DNA of 64,000 nt, taken from NCBI RefSeq assembly GCF_029360665.1, contig NZ_JARDUB010000003.1:186001-250000 (forward strand), read 5' to 3'. The translations under genes and the position numbers were made by a program. This DNA comes from Eudoraea chungangensis (GTDB lineage: Bacteria; Bacteroidota; Bacteroidia; Flavobacteriales; Flavobacteriaceae). Positions 1-8,534 of this stretch are shown piece by piece; position 1 is the first letter of the stretch; each line of letters starts with the position of its first letter. The notes beneath the pieces are model-generated. The model was not told the origin of the DNA. It ran no database searches and saw only the letters and a program-made list of their open reading frames with translations.

Positions 1-433
1 TGCACCAAAAAAACATGACGAACTAAAACTACCAAAAAAAGAAAAACTACCCGAACAAGGAGCTATGTTTATTGGTGAAAAAGGAAGACTCCTTCTTCCC
101 CATTTTATGCAGTTACCGCAAAAAATAGTGGATGGAGCTTTTGTTAATATCGACGAAGAAATTGCCAGTATTACCAAGGAACACAATCTTACCCCTGTTA
201 GGGACTATAATACAGAAGGTACCAAGCACTACCATCAGTTTGTTGACGCCTGTTTAGGAAAGGATGAAAGTAGCGCTCCGTTTTCCTATGCTTCAAGATT
301 AACAGAAACCATTTTACTGGGGGTAATTGCAGGTAGGTTTCCAAATAAAACCCTGCATTGGGATACCGATACAGCCTCCTTTGCTGAAGAAGAAGCCAAT
401 GAATTCCTGGACGGAAAATATAGAGACTTTTAG
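1..433 (+). CDS. Gfo/Idh/MocA-type oxidoreductase, C-terminal part
   Basis: The reading frame is open from base 2 with no start in the window, so this is the 3' end of a longer gene; the methionine at base 65 is internal. The visible ~144 residues fit the C-terminal substrate domain of the Gfo/Idh/MocA family as found in Bacteroidota: a GAMFIGEKGRLLLPH-like beta-hairpin segment, then a helical stretch with HYHQFVDACLGKDES and a closing segment ending EFLDGKYRDF. Known members are NAD(P)-dependent sugar or cyclitol dehydrogenases. The Rossmann domain is outside the window, so the cofactor and substrate cannot be judged. The family call rests on the C-terminal pattern only. Confidence 0.75.
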   Translation, partial: APKKHDELKLPKKEKLPEQGAMFIGEKGRLLLPHFMQLPQKIVDGAFVNIDEEIASITKEHNLTPVRDYNTEGTKHYHQFVDACLGKDESSAPFSYASRLTETILLGVIAGRFPNKTLHWDTDTASFAEEEANEFLDGKYRDF

Positions 434-495
434 ATACTGTTTGCCGTAAACTAACCATCTGGCATCTCTTATTAACACCTTAAGTACTATTACAC

Positions 496-1005
496 ATGGA
501 AGAAATCAAATACCCAAGATCCTTTTCACATATTGGTATAACAGTGCCAGATATTCATCGAGCTGTTAAATTTTACAGCGATATAATGGGTTGGTATATA
601 ATTATGGCTCCTTCTCAGGTTAAAAAGGAAAGAGAAACTGCTATTGGCCAAATGTGTATCGATGTTTTTGGTGAAGACTGGGAAGAATTTCAGATAGCCC
701 ATATGGCTACCTCCGACGGTATTGGTATAGAATTGTTTTCTTTTGCAAATAGTGCAGATGAGGCACCAAAGTTTAATCCTTTCGAAACGGGCTTATTTCA
801 TTTCTGCGTACAAGACCCTAATATTGAGGCTCTCATTGAAAAAATTGTTAAGGCAGGAGGCAAACAAAGAATGCCCATACGCGAGTATTATCCAACGGAA
901 AAACCATACAAAATGTGTTATGTAGAAGATCCTTTTGGGATCGTTTTTGAAATATATACCCATAGCTATGAGCTTACTTATTCCTCTGGAGCTTATCAGA
1001 AGTAA
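496..1005 (+). CDS. VOC-family (glyoxalase/dioxygenase-fold) protein
   Basis: This 169-residue protein opens with the VOC signature SFSHIGITVPDIHRAVKFY. Candidate metal ligands lie at the expected places: His in SHIGI, Glu in GIGIELFSF, His in GLFHFCVQD and Glu in GIVFEIYTH. That is the two-betaalphabetabetabeta-module arrangement of glyoxalase I, extradiol dioxygenases and methylmalonyl-CoA epimerase. The length fits a single-chain VOC protein. It starts 62 bases after the oxidoreductase fragment. It is longer than usual methylmalonyl-CoA epimerases and lies over 50 kb from the mutase genes, so no specific reaction is assigned. Confidence 0.8.
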   Translation: MEEIKYPRSFSHIGITVPDIHRAVKFYSDIMGWYIIMAPSQVKKERETAIGQMCIDVFGEDWEEFQIAHMATSDGIGIELFSFANSADEAPKFNPFETGLFHFCVQDPNIEALIEKIVKAGGKQRMPIREYYPTEKPYKMCYVEDPFGIVFEIYTHSYELTYSSGAYQK

Positions 1006-1071
1006 TCCATCTGGTATGCTTTGTTAAATAGTAGCGAGCTCTATTCTTAATAGATACTTTAAAAAATCCTA

Positions 1072-1437
1072 ATGCAACCGATTAGTGAGTTTTATCTTAG
1101 ACAGACAGAACCCAATAGAAGTTGTTTATTGGCTCTTAGGCAGCTCATTCTGGAACAAGACTGTGAGGTTTCGGAAACCACCAAATATGGAATGCCATGT
1201 TTTTGTTTTAAGAATAAAATGTTTTGCTATCTCTGGGTAGATAAAAAAACTACTAATCCCTATGTCCTTTTTGTAGAAGGGAAACATTTAAAACATCCAA
1301 AACTAGAAAAAGGGGGACGCGCTAGGATGAAGACTTTTTTGATAGATCCAACCCGGGATCTACCTCATAATACTTTGGTATTACTTATTAGGGCAGCGAT
1401 AGATCTCTTTAAGACTGGTATTATTAAAATAAAATAG
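1072..1437 (+). CDS. DUF1801 (YdhG-like) domain protein
   Basis: A 121-residue cytosolic protein. The N-terminal part has the DUF1801 pattern: a helix followed by CEVSETTKYGMPCFCFKNKM, then a beta-strand with YLWVDKKT and an arginine-containing GRARMKTFLID segment near the C terminus. DUF1801 proteins have an alpha/beta fold and mostly unknown function; some relatives are called iron-chaperone- or frataxin-like from structure. It stands alone with 66 bases to the previous gene. No signal peptide or membrane segment is seen. Confidence 0.75.
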   Translation: MQPISEFYLRQTEPNRSCLLALRQLILEQDCEVSETTKYGMPCFCFKNKMFCYLWVDKKTTNPYVLFVEGKHLKHPKLEKGGRARMKTFLIDPTRDLPHNTLVLLIRAAIDLFKTGIIKIK

Positions 1438-1549
1438 GTGTCTTTTCTAAGACGATGCGTCTTAAAAAGATAAGCGAATTGGAAAAATTCTGTATATATT
1501 TCAGCGATCTTAGGTATAGTTTCTATAAAATGATAGCTCTTATGAGCTT

Positions 1550-3715
1550 ATGAAAAGTATATTCCGCATATTTTGTCTCTTGGCTTTATCTGCTGCCACA
1601 TGTTATGGGCAGGAAGAACTGAGACCTTCGCATATGGCTGGAGAACTTAGGGGGGAAATAATAATTGACGGCGTACTCAATGAAAGTGATTGGCAGAAGG
1701 CACCAATACTTGACGATTTTCTCACGACTGTTCCCGAAGAAAAAGGAACTCCCTCCTCCCCTACTTTAGTTCGTGTAATGGCTAATTCTCAAGTACTGGT
1801 CATAGGCATTGAATGTAAAAACCCAAATCCGGAGGATATTGTAAGGTTTTCAAAACTTAGGGATGCTGATATTTCAGAAGAAGATCATATTAAAATAGTC
1901 ATAGACCCATTTCTAGACGGACAGTCTGGGTATATTTTTGCAGTTAATGCACTGGCTGCCAGATACGATGCCCTAGTCTCTAATCGAGGGGAATCAGAAA
2001 ATGAAGATTGGGATGCCGTTTGGGAAGCCAGAGTGGCTGATCAATCGGACGGTTGGTCGGTAGAAATACTAATACCTATTCAGAGTATTTCTTATAAAAA
2101 AGGGCTGCGTAAATGGGGTTTTAATGTAGAGCGAAGAATTCAAGGAAAACAAGAAACTATCCGTTGGGCAAATGTGCAAAGAGACCAGTGGTTTATTCAA
2201 ACAAGTAAAGCCGGGTATTTAACCAACCTACCCGCATTTAATTTTGGACTGGGGCTAAATGTACGGCCTTCATTGGTAAACGAATTGAATAAAATAGGCC
2301 CGGATGGCGCCACTATTTATGATTTTGATGCCAGCTTAGATGCCAGTCAGCGTATTGGTCCAAACGTCTTGGCTACACTAACTGTTAACACCGACTTTGC
2401 CGAGACTGAGGTAGATACAAGACAAACAAACCTAACTCGTTTTCCTTTGTTTTTTCCAGAAAAACGAACATTTTTCTTAGAAGGCTCTGATATTTTTGAA
2501 TTTGGATTTGGGACAGGAACCAATACTGTCCTCCCCTTTTTTAGCAGGCGTATTGGATTAATTGATAATAATGAGGTTCCTATTGTTTTAGGGGGGAAAC
2601 TAAACGGCAGAATCGGCAAAACAGCTTTTGGAGGTTTAGGTGTCCGCACGGATGTTTTGCAAACTGCCGAACGCCGATATGAGGCTACCAATATGGGTGT
2701 ATTGCGCATTAGACAAAATATACTGAAAGAGAGTACGGTTGGGGTTATTGCTTCTGTAGGAGATCCATTAGATCGGCAGGGAAGTTGGATGTCTGGTGTT
2801 GATTTTACCTACCAGACTACGAGTTTTCAAGGGGATAAGAATTTTTTAATAGGCGGATGGGGACTATATACCGAGCGAGAAGATCTAACAGAAGACTCTT
2901 CTGCCTTTGGTATTAAGGTAGACTACCCCAACGACATTTGGGATGTTGCCGCCACCTATTCTAGAATTGGAAGACAGTTCGATCCTTCCTTAGGCTTTGT
3001 TCCAAGATTGGGGGTTCACTATTCTAGATTAGGCGGAACATTTGCCCCACGTCCTTCCTGGCCATTGGTAAGACAGATGTTCCATGAGGTATTTATGACG
3101 TATGTGAAAAACATTGATGGTCCGTGGCAGTCGTACAGTATTTTTACTGCTCCAGTAAATTGGAGGCTAGAAAGTGGCGACCGTATAGAATTTAATGTGC
3201 GGCCCGTTGGGGAAAATATCCTTGTCCCATTTGAAATTGCCGAGGGAGTTACTATTCCTATTGGCGAATATCATTTTATGAGGTACAGAGCCGAAATGGA
3301 ATTTGCGGCAAAAAGAAGACTTAGCGGTGAGGCCTCCTATTGGTTTGGTTCTTTTTACGACGGAACTCTACAAGAAATGGAAGTACAGGTTAACTGGAAT
3401 CCCCTGGCCCTATTAGGATTTGAACTTAACGCCCTAAGAAATACGGCCGAACTCCCATTTGGTAATTTTGAACAAACTCTGGCCGGACTTCGGGTTAGAT
3501 TTAATATTACTTCAGACCTCCAAATAAACAGTTATTTACAGTACGATACCGTTAGCAGAAATATGGGCCTAAATGCAAGAATACATTGGATTTTTTCTCC
3601 CTTGGGTGATGTGTTTTTGGTCATTAATCATAATACATTTAATGATTTAACAGAAAGTTGGGTGCTGCAAAATCAACAAATATTATTAAAAATAAGGTAT
3701 AATTTTAGACTCTAA
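1550..3715 (+). CDS. DUF5916 protein: CBM9-like domain plus outer-membrane barrel
   Basis: 721 residues with a signal peptide (MKSIFRIFCLLALSAATCYGQ). Residues ~30-230 resemble the family-9 carbohydrate-binding-like sandwich (IIIDGVLNESDWQKA, then WDAVWEARV and WSVEILIPIQSISY). The remainder is rich in alternating hydrophobic strands and ends in aromatic RYNFRL, as expected for a DUF5916 outer-membrane beta-barrel. PLFFPEKRTFFLEGSDIFEF is the recognisable DUF5916 segment. Such proteins are common in Bacteroidota; their substrate is not known. The gene is followed 22 bases later by a flavodoxin-like gene and may share its transcript. Confidence 0.85.
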   Translation: MKSIFRIFCLLALSAATCYGQEELRPSHMAGELRGEIIIDGVLNESDWQKAPILDDFLTTVPEEKGTPSSPTLVRVMANSQVLVIGIECKNPNPEDIVRFSKLRDADISEEDHIKIVIDPFLDGQSGYIFAVNALAARYDALVSNRGESENEDWDAVWEARVADQSDGWSVEILIPIQSISYKKGLRKWGFNVERRIQGKQETIRWANVQRDQWFIQTSKAGYLTNLPAFNFGLGLNVRPSLVNELNKIGPDGATIYDFDASLDASQRIGPNVLATLTVNTDFAETEVDTRQTNLTRFPLFFPEKRTFFLEGSDIFEFGFGTGTNTVLPFFSRRIGLIDNNEVPIVLGGKLNGRIGKTAFGGLGVRTDVLQTAERRYEATNMGVLRIRQNILKESTVGVIASVGDPLDRQGSWMSGVDFTYQTTSFQGDKNFLIGGWGLYTEREDLTEDSSAFGIKVDYPNDIWDVAATYSRIGRQFDPSLGFVPRLGVHYSRLGGTFAPRPSWPLVRQMFHEVFMTYVKNIDGPWQSYSIFTAPVNWRLESGDRIEFNVRPVGENILVPFEIAEGVTIPIGEYHFMRYRAEMEFAAKRRLSGEASYWFGSFYDGTLQEMEVQVNWNPLALLGFELNALRNTAELPFGNFEQTLAGLRVRFNITSDLQINSYLQYDTVSRNMGLNARIHWIFSPLGDVFLVINHNTFNDLTESWVLQNQQILLKIRYNFRL

Positions 3716-3737
3716 TAGAGTAGTATTATATAAAAAA

Positions 3738-4247
3738 ATGAAAACCATCATTATACAAGGAAGTGCCCGACACGACGGGAATACTAGCATAATTGGCAAT
3801 GTTCTGGCAAAAAACCTAAAGGCGGATGTAATCGACCTGTGTAAAAAAAATATCCATTCGTATAGTTATACCCATGAGCATATGGAAGACGATTTTTTCC
3901 CGCTTTTTAGATCTGTAGTGGAATATGACTTAATTGTATTTCTTAGCCCAGTCTATTGGTATACCATGAGCGGCCTTATGAAAAATTTTTTAGATAGGAT
4001 TACCGATTGTTTAAAAGTGGAGAAAGATACAGGGAGAAAACTCAGGGGAAAAGCTATGGCAGCCGTCTCTTGCGGCTCAGAACCTATCGCAACAGAAGGG
4101 TTCTTTATACCATTTACATTAAGCGCCTCCTATTTAGGAATGCGAAACCTTGGAAATTTGCATACGTATATAGACGAAAAAACACCAAACGAGCATGTAT
4201 TAAAAAGTCTTGAGCAGTTCTCAGAGAAACTAAAAAGAGAAGTCTAA
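3738..4247 (+). CDS. NAD(P)H-dependent FMN reductase / flavodoxin-fold protein
   Basis: This 169-residue protein begins MKTIIIQGSARHDGNTS, the phosphate-binding loop of the NADPH-dependent FMN reductase / iron-sulfur flavoprotein group. VFLSPVYWYTMSGLMKNFLD is the second FMN-contacting loop. It probably binds FMN non-covalently and reduces quinones, azo compounds or an unknown partner in the cytosol. The length is normal for the family. The substrate cannot be inferred from the neighbours. Confidence 0.85.
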   Translation: MKTIIIQGSARHDGNTSIIGNVLAKNLKADVIDLCKKNIHSYSYTHEHMEDDFFPLFRSVVEYDLIVFLSPVYWYTMSGLMKNFLDRITDCLKVEKDTGRKLRGKAMAAVSCGSEPIATEGFFIPFTLSASYLGMRNLGNLHTYIDEKTPNEHVLKSLEQFSEKLKREV

Positions 4248-4441
4248 AATAGTAAGGGACAGCTTTTTTTGATATTTGGCGTAACTTTATATGCATTCGC
4301 CCGTCTTATTTACATAAATTCACTACATATTCTGTATTGTTTTGATCATTTTTAAGATTCCATATGATTTTAAGTATCACTTCTCTTAGGTTACAATCTC
4401 CTTTTAAAATTTTTAAGGTCTATAAGTATTCTTATCGTGTA

Positions 4442-4711
4442 ATGAAGCAAATAAAGAAAAGTCCTTGTTTGGCTGTAAGGACAACGGGAAGCTGGTCCAA
4501 ACACTATACTATGACCCTATGGAGAAACGAGGAAGAAAAACTAGAATTTTACAAATCTGGCGCCCATCTAGATGCCATGAAGAATGCGAGTCGAATCGCT
4601 AAAGAAATTGCAAGCCTAAACTTAGAGGCGGATTCTTTTTTAGGTTGGAAGGATGCAAAAATGAAGTTAGAAGAGCAAGGAAAAAAATATACTTTGCGTG
4701 GCAGAACCTAG
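4442..4711 (+). CDS. Small DUF3291 / monooxygenase-fold-like protein
   Basis: The frame is open from an ATG at 4364, but the first 26 residues have no domain-like character. I prefer the ATG at 4442 (MKQIKKSPCLAVRTTG), giving 89 residues. The central YTMTLWRNEEEKLEFYKSGAH followed by DAMKNASRIAKEI resembles the dimeric alpha/beta-barrel pattern of DUF3291 and antibiotic-biosynthesis-monooxygenase proteins. A role in oxidation of a small molecule is possible, but no catalytic residue can be named. It lies 36 bases before the pseudouridine synthase gene. Confidence 0.6.
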   Translation: MKQIKKSPCLAVRTTGSWSKHYTMTLWRNEEEKLEFYKSGAHLDAMKNASRIAKEIASLNLEADSFLGWKDAKMKLEEQGKKYTLRGRT

Positions 4712-4747
4712 TAGAGTATTATAGCTTTACCAAGATTTAATATTACT

Positions 4748-5617
4748 ATGAGTTTTAAGCAAGTCCATACCGTTCCAAAACTCGCAGTTCCCATAAGACT
4801 TCAGGAGTATGGGCCAGGAATTTTTAATCTAATAGCTACCAAATCGGCCTTAAAGAAGGCTTTAAAAAAACAGTGCATTACCGTTAATGGTCTTACTGCA
4901 ACCACAGCAACCTATATAAAAGGAGGGGAAACCATAGAATTTCTCATTCCCGAGCAAAACATAAAGGGTAAAAGCTTTGTTTTTCCCTTAAAAGTGATTT
5001 TTGAGGACAATCACCTTGCAGTTATATCTAAACCGGCAGGTATTTTGGTAAGTGGAAATAGTTTTAAAACGATTGCTAATGCCTTAGCCCAAAATATAAA
5101 GACCAGTATACTAGAACCTCAGACGGTTGCACAACCCGTACATCGTTTAGACTATGGTACAACAGGTCTACTTCTTATTGGTAAAACAAGTACTGCCATA
5201 CGACGCCTGAATAAAATGTTTGAGGAAGGCACAATAAACAAGAGCTACTTCGCTGTAACTATCGGTGAGATTAAGGCCAACGGTCAAATTAATCTTCCTA
5301 TAGGAAAGAAAGTAGCGACCACATATTACAAGCTCATTCAATCTGTATCATCTAGAAGATATGGGCGCTTAAACTTAGTAGAACTATGGCCACAAACGGG
5401 GAGAAGACATCAACTAAGAAAACATTTATCTGCCATCAAAAGTCCCATCTTGGGAGATAAGGAATACGGGGAACATCCTATGGTTTTAAAAGGGAAAGGA
5501 ATTTATTTACATGCCCATAGTCTCCAATTTATTCATCCATTTACCAAAGAAACCATGGCCCTAAGGCAAGCGCTACCGGAGAAGTTTAGCAAGATTTTCC
5601 AAATAACAAATAATTAA
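4748..5617 (+). CDS. RluA-family RNA pseudouridine synthase
   Basis: 289 residues. The N-terminal ~75 residues have an S4-like RNA-binding pattern (ALKKALKKQCITVNG with YIKGGETIEF). The catalytic domain follows, with VHRLDYGTTGLLLI, where Asp135 is the expected catalytic aspartate of the HRLD motif. Further family elements are INKSYFAVTIG and WPQTGRRHQLRKHL. It isomerises specific uridines in rRNA or tRNA; the target position cannot be assigned from sequence alone. It is followed by ~235 bases without a gene. Confidence 0.9.
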   Translation: MSFKQVHTVPKLAVPIRLQEYGPGIFNLIATKSALKKALKKQCITVNGLTATTATYIKGGETIEFLIPEQNIKGKSFVFPLKVIFEDNHLAVISKPAGILVSGNSFKTIANALAQNIKTSILEPQTVAQPVHRLDYGTTGLLLIGKTSTAIRRLNKMFEEGTINKSYFAVTIGEIKANGQINLPIGKKVATTYYKLIQSVSSRRYGRLNLVELWPQTGRRHQLRKHLSAIKSPILGDKEYGEHPMVLKGKGIYLHAHSLQFIHPFTKETMALRQALPEKFSKIFQITNN

Positions 5618-5852
5618 TACACAAAGACCATAATTGATAGAAACCGATCCCAATTATTCACTTAACAATCTAACAATATAAAAACCAATAAATGTATGGC
5701 GCTGTGACCCCGCGGGTAATTATCACATATTTTTGTATTTTCGAAATGTAGTCGATTCCTGCACCGAAATACCCGCAGACTTTTTTTATGGACTCCATTA
5801 AGTAAGATCGAGCAATAAATCAGAATAATTAATTTGTGTCTGCTATCAGCAT

Positions 5853-6185
5853 ATGAAGGGAAAAACCAAAATATTGAGAATCTGGAAAGGCTGGACCTCC
5901 ATAAAAAACGCTGCTATATACGAAGATATGTTAGTAAGGGAAGTATTTCCAGCTGTTCAAAAGAAAGGAGTAACGGGATTAGAAAAAGTTAGTATTTCCA
6001 AAAAATCTGTGGAAGATGAAGTAGAATTCCTACTGCTTCTTCGATTTGATTGCTTAGAATCTGTAAAGACTTTCGCTGGAGAAGACTATGAGGCTGCATA
6101 TATCCCTGAGAATGCCAAACAAGTTTTACTTAGATATCAAGATCGTGCCACACACTATGAATTCAGAAAGGAATTAATCTTTTAG
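5853..6185 (+). CDS. Antibiotic-biosynthesis-monooxygenase-like small protein
   Basis: A 110-residue protein. The pattern (KILRIWKGWTSIKNAAIYEDML, a central VEDEVEFLLLLRFDCLESVKTF, and a terminal RYQDRATHYEF) suits a ferredoxin-like ABM-fold subunit. This assignment rests on general shape. No conserved catalytic residues are obvious, and many ABM-like proteins are not monooxygenases. A TATTTTTG box at 5728-5735 resembles the flavobacterial -7 element and could drive it. It is nine bases upstream of the lipoprotein hydrolase, so the two may be co-transcribed. Confidence 0.55.
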   Translation: MKGKTKILRIWKGWTSIKNAAIYEDMLVREVFPAVQKKGVTGLEKVSISKKSVEDEVEFLLLLRFDCLESVKTFAGEDYEAAYIPENAKQVLLRYQDRATHYEFRKELIF

Positions 6186-6194
6186 TTTACGTAG

Positions 6195-7187
6195 ATGAAG
6201 ACAAAACAAAAGCCCAATAACTTTTATAAAAAAGCAGACTTAAAGCTATTCCTCTTTTCGTATTTCCAGAAGTCAAACTTTCTTCAAAAAAGCCTTTTAT
6301 CTTCCTTAATCTTAATACTTCTTATTACCTCTTGCACCGATACCGAAGACCCAATAGTGGAGACAACTCCTGAAGTTCCTGAAGCTCCTGCCTTAATTCA
6401 GCCAACCGTCTTAGTTATAGATTCAACAGACCTAAAAGATCTCCCGGCCGATAAGGGTGGTAAGCATACAGCCTACCCATTAGCATCTACCAATTCCGTA
6501 TTTGGACATTTTGTATATACCCCGGATGGCTATACCGAAGATGGTCCGGAATATCCTTTATTGGTGTTTCTTCATGGTTGGGATATAACCGAATATACAG
6601 GTACGGATGAAGAGGAACTAAACGAACTTTTATTGGGAACAACTCCTCCAGGGCTTATACATTCTGGGAGATGGAAACCATCCACTCCATTTATAGTAGC
6701 TTCACCAAAACTTAAATCCGACTGGTATTGGAGGCATGATCAAATTCATGAATTTATCGAATATTTAATCGAAACTTATAGGGTAAATTCTCAAAGAATA
6801 TATCTTACAGGGCTAAGTCTAGGAGGGGGAGGTGCCTGGTATTATGTAGGAGAAAGAGGAGAAGACAATTATGTTGCCGCTATTGTACCAATTAGTGCCA
6901 GAGGAGAAGAGCGCATTGTTTCAAACCTAACCAAAACACCCATATGGGCATTTCATGGTGACTCGGACGCTACAGTACCGGCCTATGATAATTTCGGATC
7001 TTTCCCCTTGGTAACAGCCATAAATGCTCTTAATCCGGAGGTAAAGGCTAAGGTTACCGTTTTTGGTAATACCGGACATGATGCTTGGAGCAGGGTCTAT
7101 TCAAATCAGCTGGCATTTACACAAATCCAAGGAAGTACATTTGATGTATCTATTTATGACTGGCTATTGCAATTTAAAAAAGAATAA
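6195..7187 (+). CDS. Lipoprotein alpha/beta-hydrolase (esterase/peptidase-like)
   Basis: 330 residues. A long basic n-region precedes a hydrophobic stretch and a lipobox (LLITSC, Cys47), so the protein is probably an exported lipoprotein. The linker is Pro/Glu/Thr-rich. The hydrolase domain has the oxyanion region VFLHGWD and the nucleophile elbow GLSLGGGG (Ser208). It has HGDSD with the probable catalytic Asp and GNTGHDAW with the probable His295. It resembles the prolyl-oligopeptidase / LpqC-PHB-depolymerase-like groups often attached to polysaccharide-degrading systems. Whether it acts on esters or peptides is not visible. The unusually long n-region may mean the true start is an internal codon. 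Confidence 0.8.
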   Translation: MKTKQKPNNFYKKADLKLFLFSYFQKSNFLQKSLLSSLILILLITSCTDTEDPIVETTPEVPEAPALIQPTVLVIDSTDLKDLPADKGGKHTAYPLASTNSVFGHFVYTPDGYTEDGPEYPLLVFLHGWDITEYTGTDEEELNELLLGTTPPGLIHSGRWKPSTPFIVASPKLKSDWYWRHDQIHEFIEYLIETYRVNSQRIYLTGLSLGGGGAWYYVGERGEDNYVAAIVPISARGEERIVSNLTKTPIWAFHGDSDATVPAYDNFGSFPLVTAINALNPEVKAKVTVFGNTGHDAWSRVYSNQLAFTQIQGSTFDVSIYDWLLQFKKE

Positions 7188-7601
7188 ATATAGCCTAAGA
7201 ACTTAATGTGAACAGTACTAAATAAATGATTGGGAAGTAGTATTCTTTTGAATCTCCCGGACCTTATCACCTATAGTAGCACCATCTTCAGGCAGCGAAG
7301 TTAACCTATGTAATTACTAATTGCTCTGTAGTTTACCGCCTACTTCCACGTAGGCAATGAGAAGTTATTTTAAGAATACTGAAAAGGATAAAATACCTGG
7401 GTCATAAAAGGATTATGCTCCCGTAAAGCTATGCATCCTTATCCTATTTACTTAGACCTAAAAGTGGCCGAGGTCATTACACTGTTTAATAAAAATACCT
7501 ACATTGGGCCTAAATACTCACCAGAAGAATTTGATTATAACCTAACAGGGCTCAATCAAGTCAAGATTTTTTTGCCAAAATAAAAGATACCTAAATAACC
7601 A
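7188..7601. other. Gene-poor gap with possible decayed repeat copy
   Basis: No convincing gene is present. A 50-codon frame from ATG 7431 to TAA 7583 (MHPYPIYLDLKVAEV...) has no recognised similarity and is probably a remnant or chance. Bases 7318-7346 recall the repeat at 11027-11050 (TAATTGCT ... CGCCTACTTC) with a few inserted bases. GCCTAC (7338-7343) can pair with GTAGGC (7350-7355) around a six-base loop. This may be a degenerate member of the intergenic repeat family described at 11.0, 14.2, 15.05 and 16.0 kb. Confidence 0.4.
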
Positions 7602-8360
7602 ATGTTTAAATTCTTTCGTAAAATACGATACAAGCACATGAGTGAAAATAAAACAGCTAAATACCTAAAATACGCTTTTGGTGAGATTGTCCTGGTGGTT
7701 ATTGGGATTCTAATCGCATTAAGCATCAATAGCTGGAATCAAGACAGATTGGACCAACTGGATAAAAACGAAATTCTTTCTAAGCTCCACGTAGAATTTC
7801 AATTAAACAAAAAAATATTACAGGATTATACATTGACAATGGATGCTTCTATGAATGCCAATATTAAGCTCCTGAGCCTAATTGGGGAAAGTAGAGAAGT
7901 GCTTTCAAAGCAAAATTTAGACAGTCTTTTTTATGAAGCATACCAAGGGTTTGAACTTGCCTTTTCTGAAAATGCAGCAAAAAACATCGTGGAAGGAGGG
8001 CGTTTAAATCTTTTTAAAAATGAAGACATGACGACTTTACTAAATCAATGGAACTCGCTTTCTGAGATTAGAGAAAAACGTTTGAATAAACTAGATTCAT
8101 GGAATAACGAATATTCTATACCTTATCTCATACCCCATATATCCTTTAAAGAAATGGATGCCAATGCAAATTTCAGATGGTCAGGCAAGTCTAAAGTCAA
8201 ACCCGATTACTATCCATTATTTCAAAAAGTTGAATTCGAAAATTTATTAGAAAATACCTTGTGGTATCAGGAGAACCTAAATGTTAGACTTGAAGAAACG
8301 CAAGTACTAATTGATAAAGTTATCAATGCATCCAAACCAACTATAGACTCTAAAAAATAA
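7602..8360 (+). CDS. DUF6090 family membrane-anchored protein
   Basis: 252 residues with the hallmark DUF6090 N terminus: FFRKIR, then NKTAKYLKYAFGEIVLVV and IGILIALSINSWNQ, forming one membrane helix at residues ~27-46. A long, probably coiled-coil-rich soluble part follows. The family is common in Flavobacteriaceae, often in several copies, and its function is unknown. A second copy lies at 10223-10981. The two share the N-terminal anchor but differ strongly after it, so they are old paralogues rather than a recent duplication. Confidence 0.85.
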   Translation: MFKFFRKIRYKHMSENKTAKYLKYAFGEIVLVVIGILIALSINSWNQDRLDQLDKNEILSKLHVEFQLNKKILQDYTLTMDASMNANIKLLSLIGESREVLSKQNLDSLFYEAYQGFELAFSENAAKNIVEGGRLNLFKNEDMTTLLNQWNSLSEIREKRLNKLDSWNNEYSIPYLIPHISFKEMDANANFRWSGKSKVKPDYYPLFQKVEFENLLENTLWYQENLNVRLEETQVLIDKVINASKPTIDSKK

Positions 8361-8534
8361 TTTGGGATTCACTGTATAAAGAGCACAACCTAGGGTATTG
8401 GAAAATGCTGTATTATGGGCTAATTCAAAAAATACAGTTAATTTTTTTCCTACTCGTTCTGGATTACTATATTAGATGTTTAAGCACGTAAATGACCCAA
8501 CTTACTAACCTAGAAAGGAATTAAAAAAACACAC

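Noticed and set aside
496-1005. VOC protein as the missing methylmalonyl-CoA epimerase
   Set aside because: It is longer than usual epimerases, has different flanking motifs and is 50 kb away from the mutase. The fold alone does not justify it.
7431-7583. 50-codon + strand frame
   Set aside because: No recognisable similarity or signal; sits in a gap with decayed features. Could be a remnant but is not supported as a gene.
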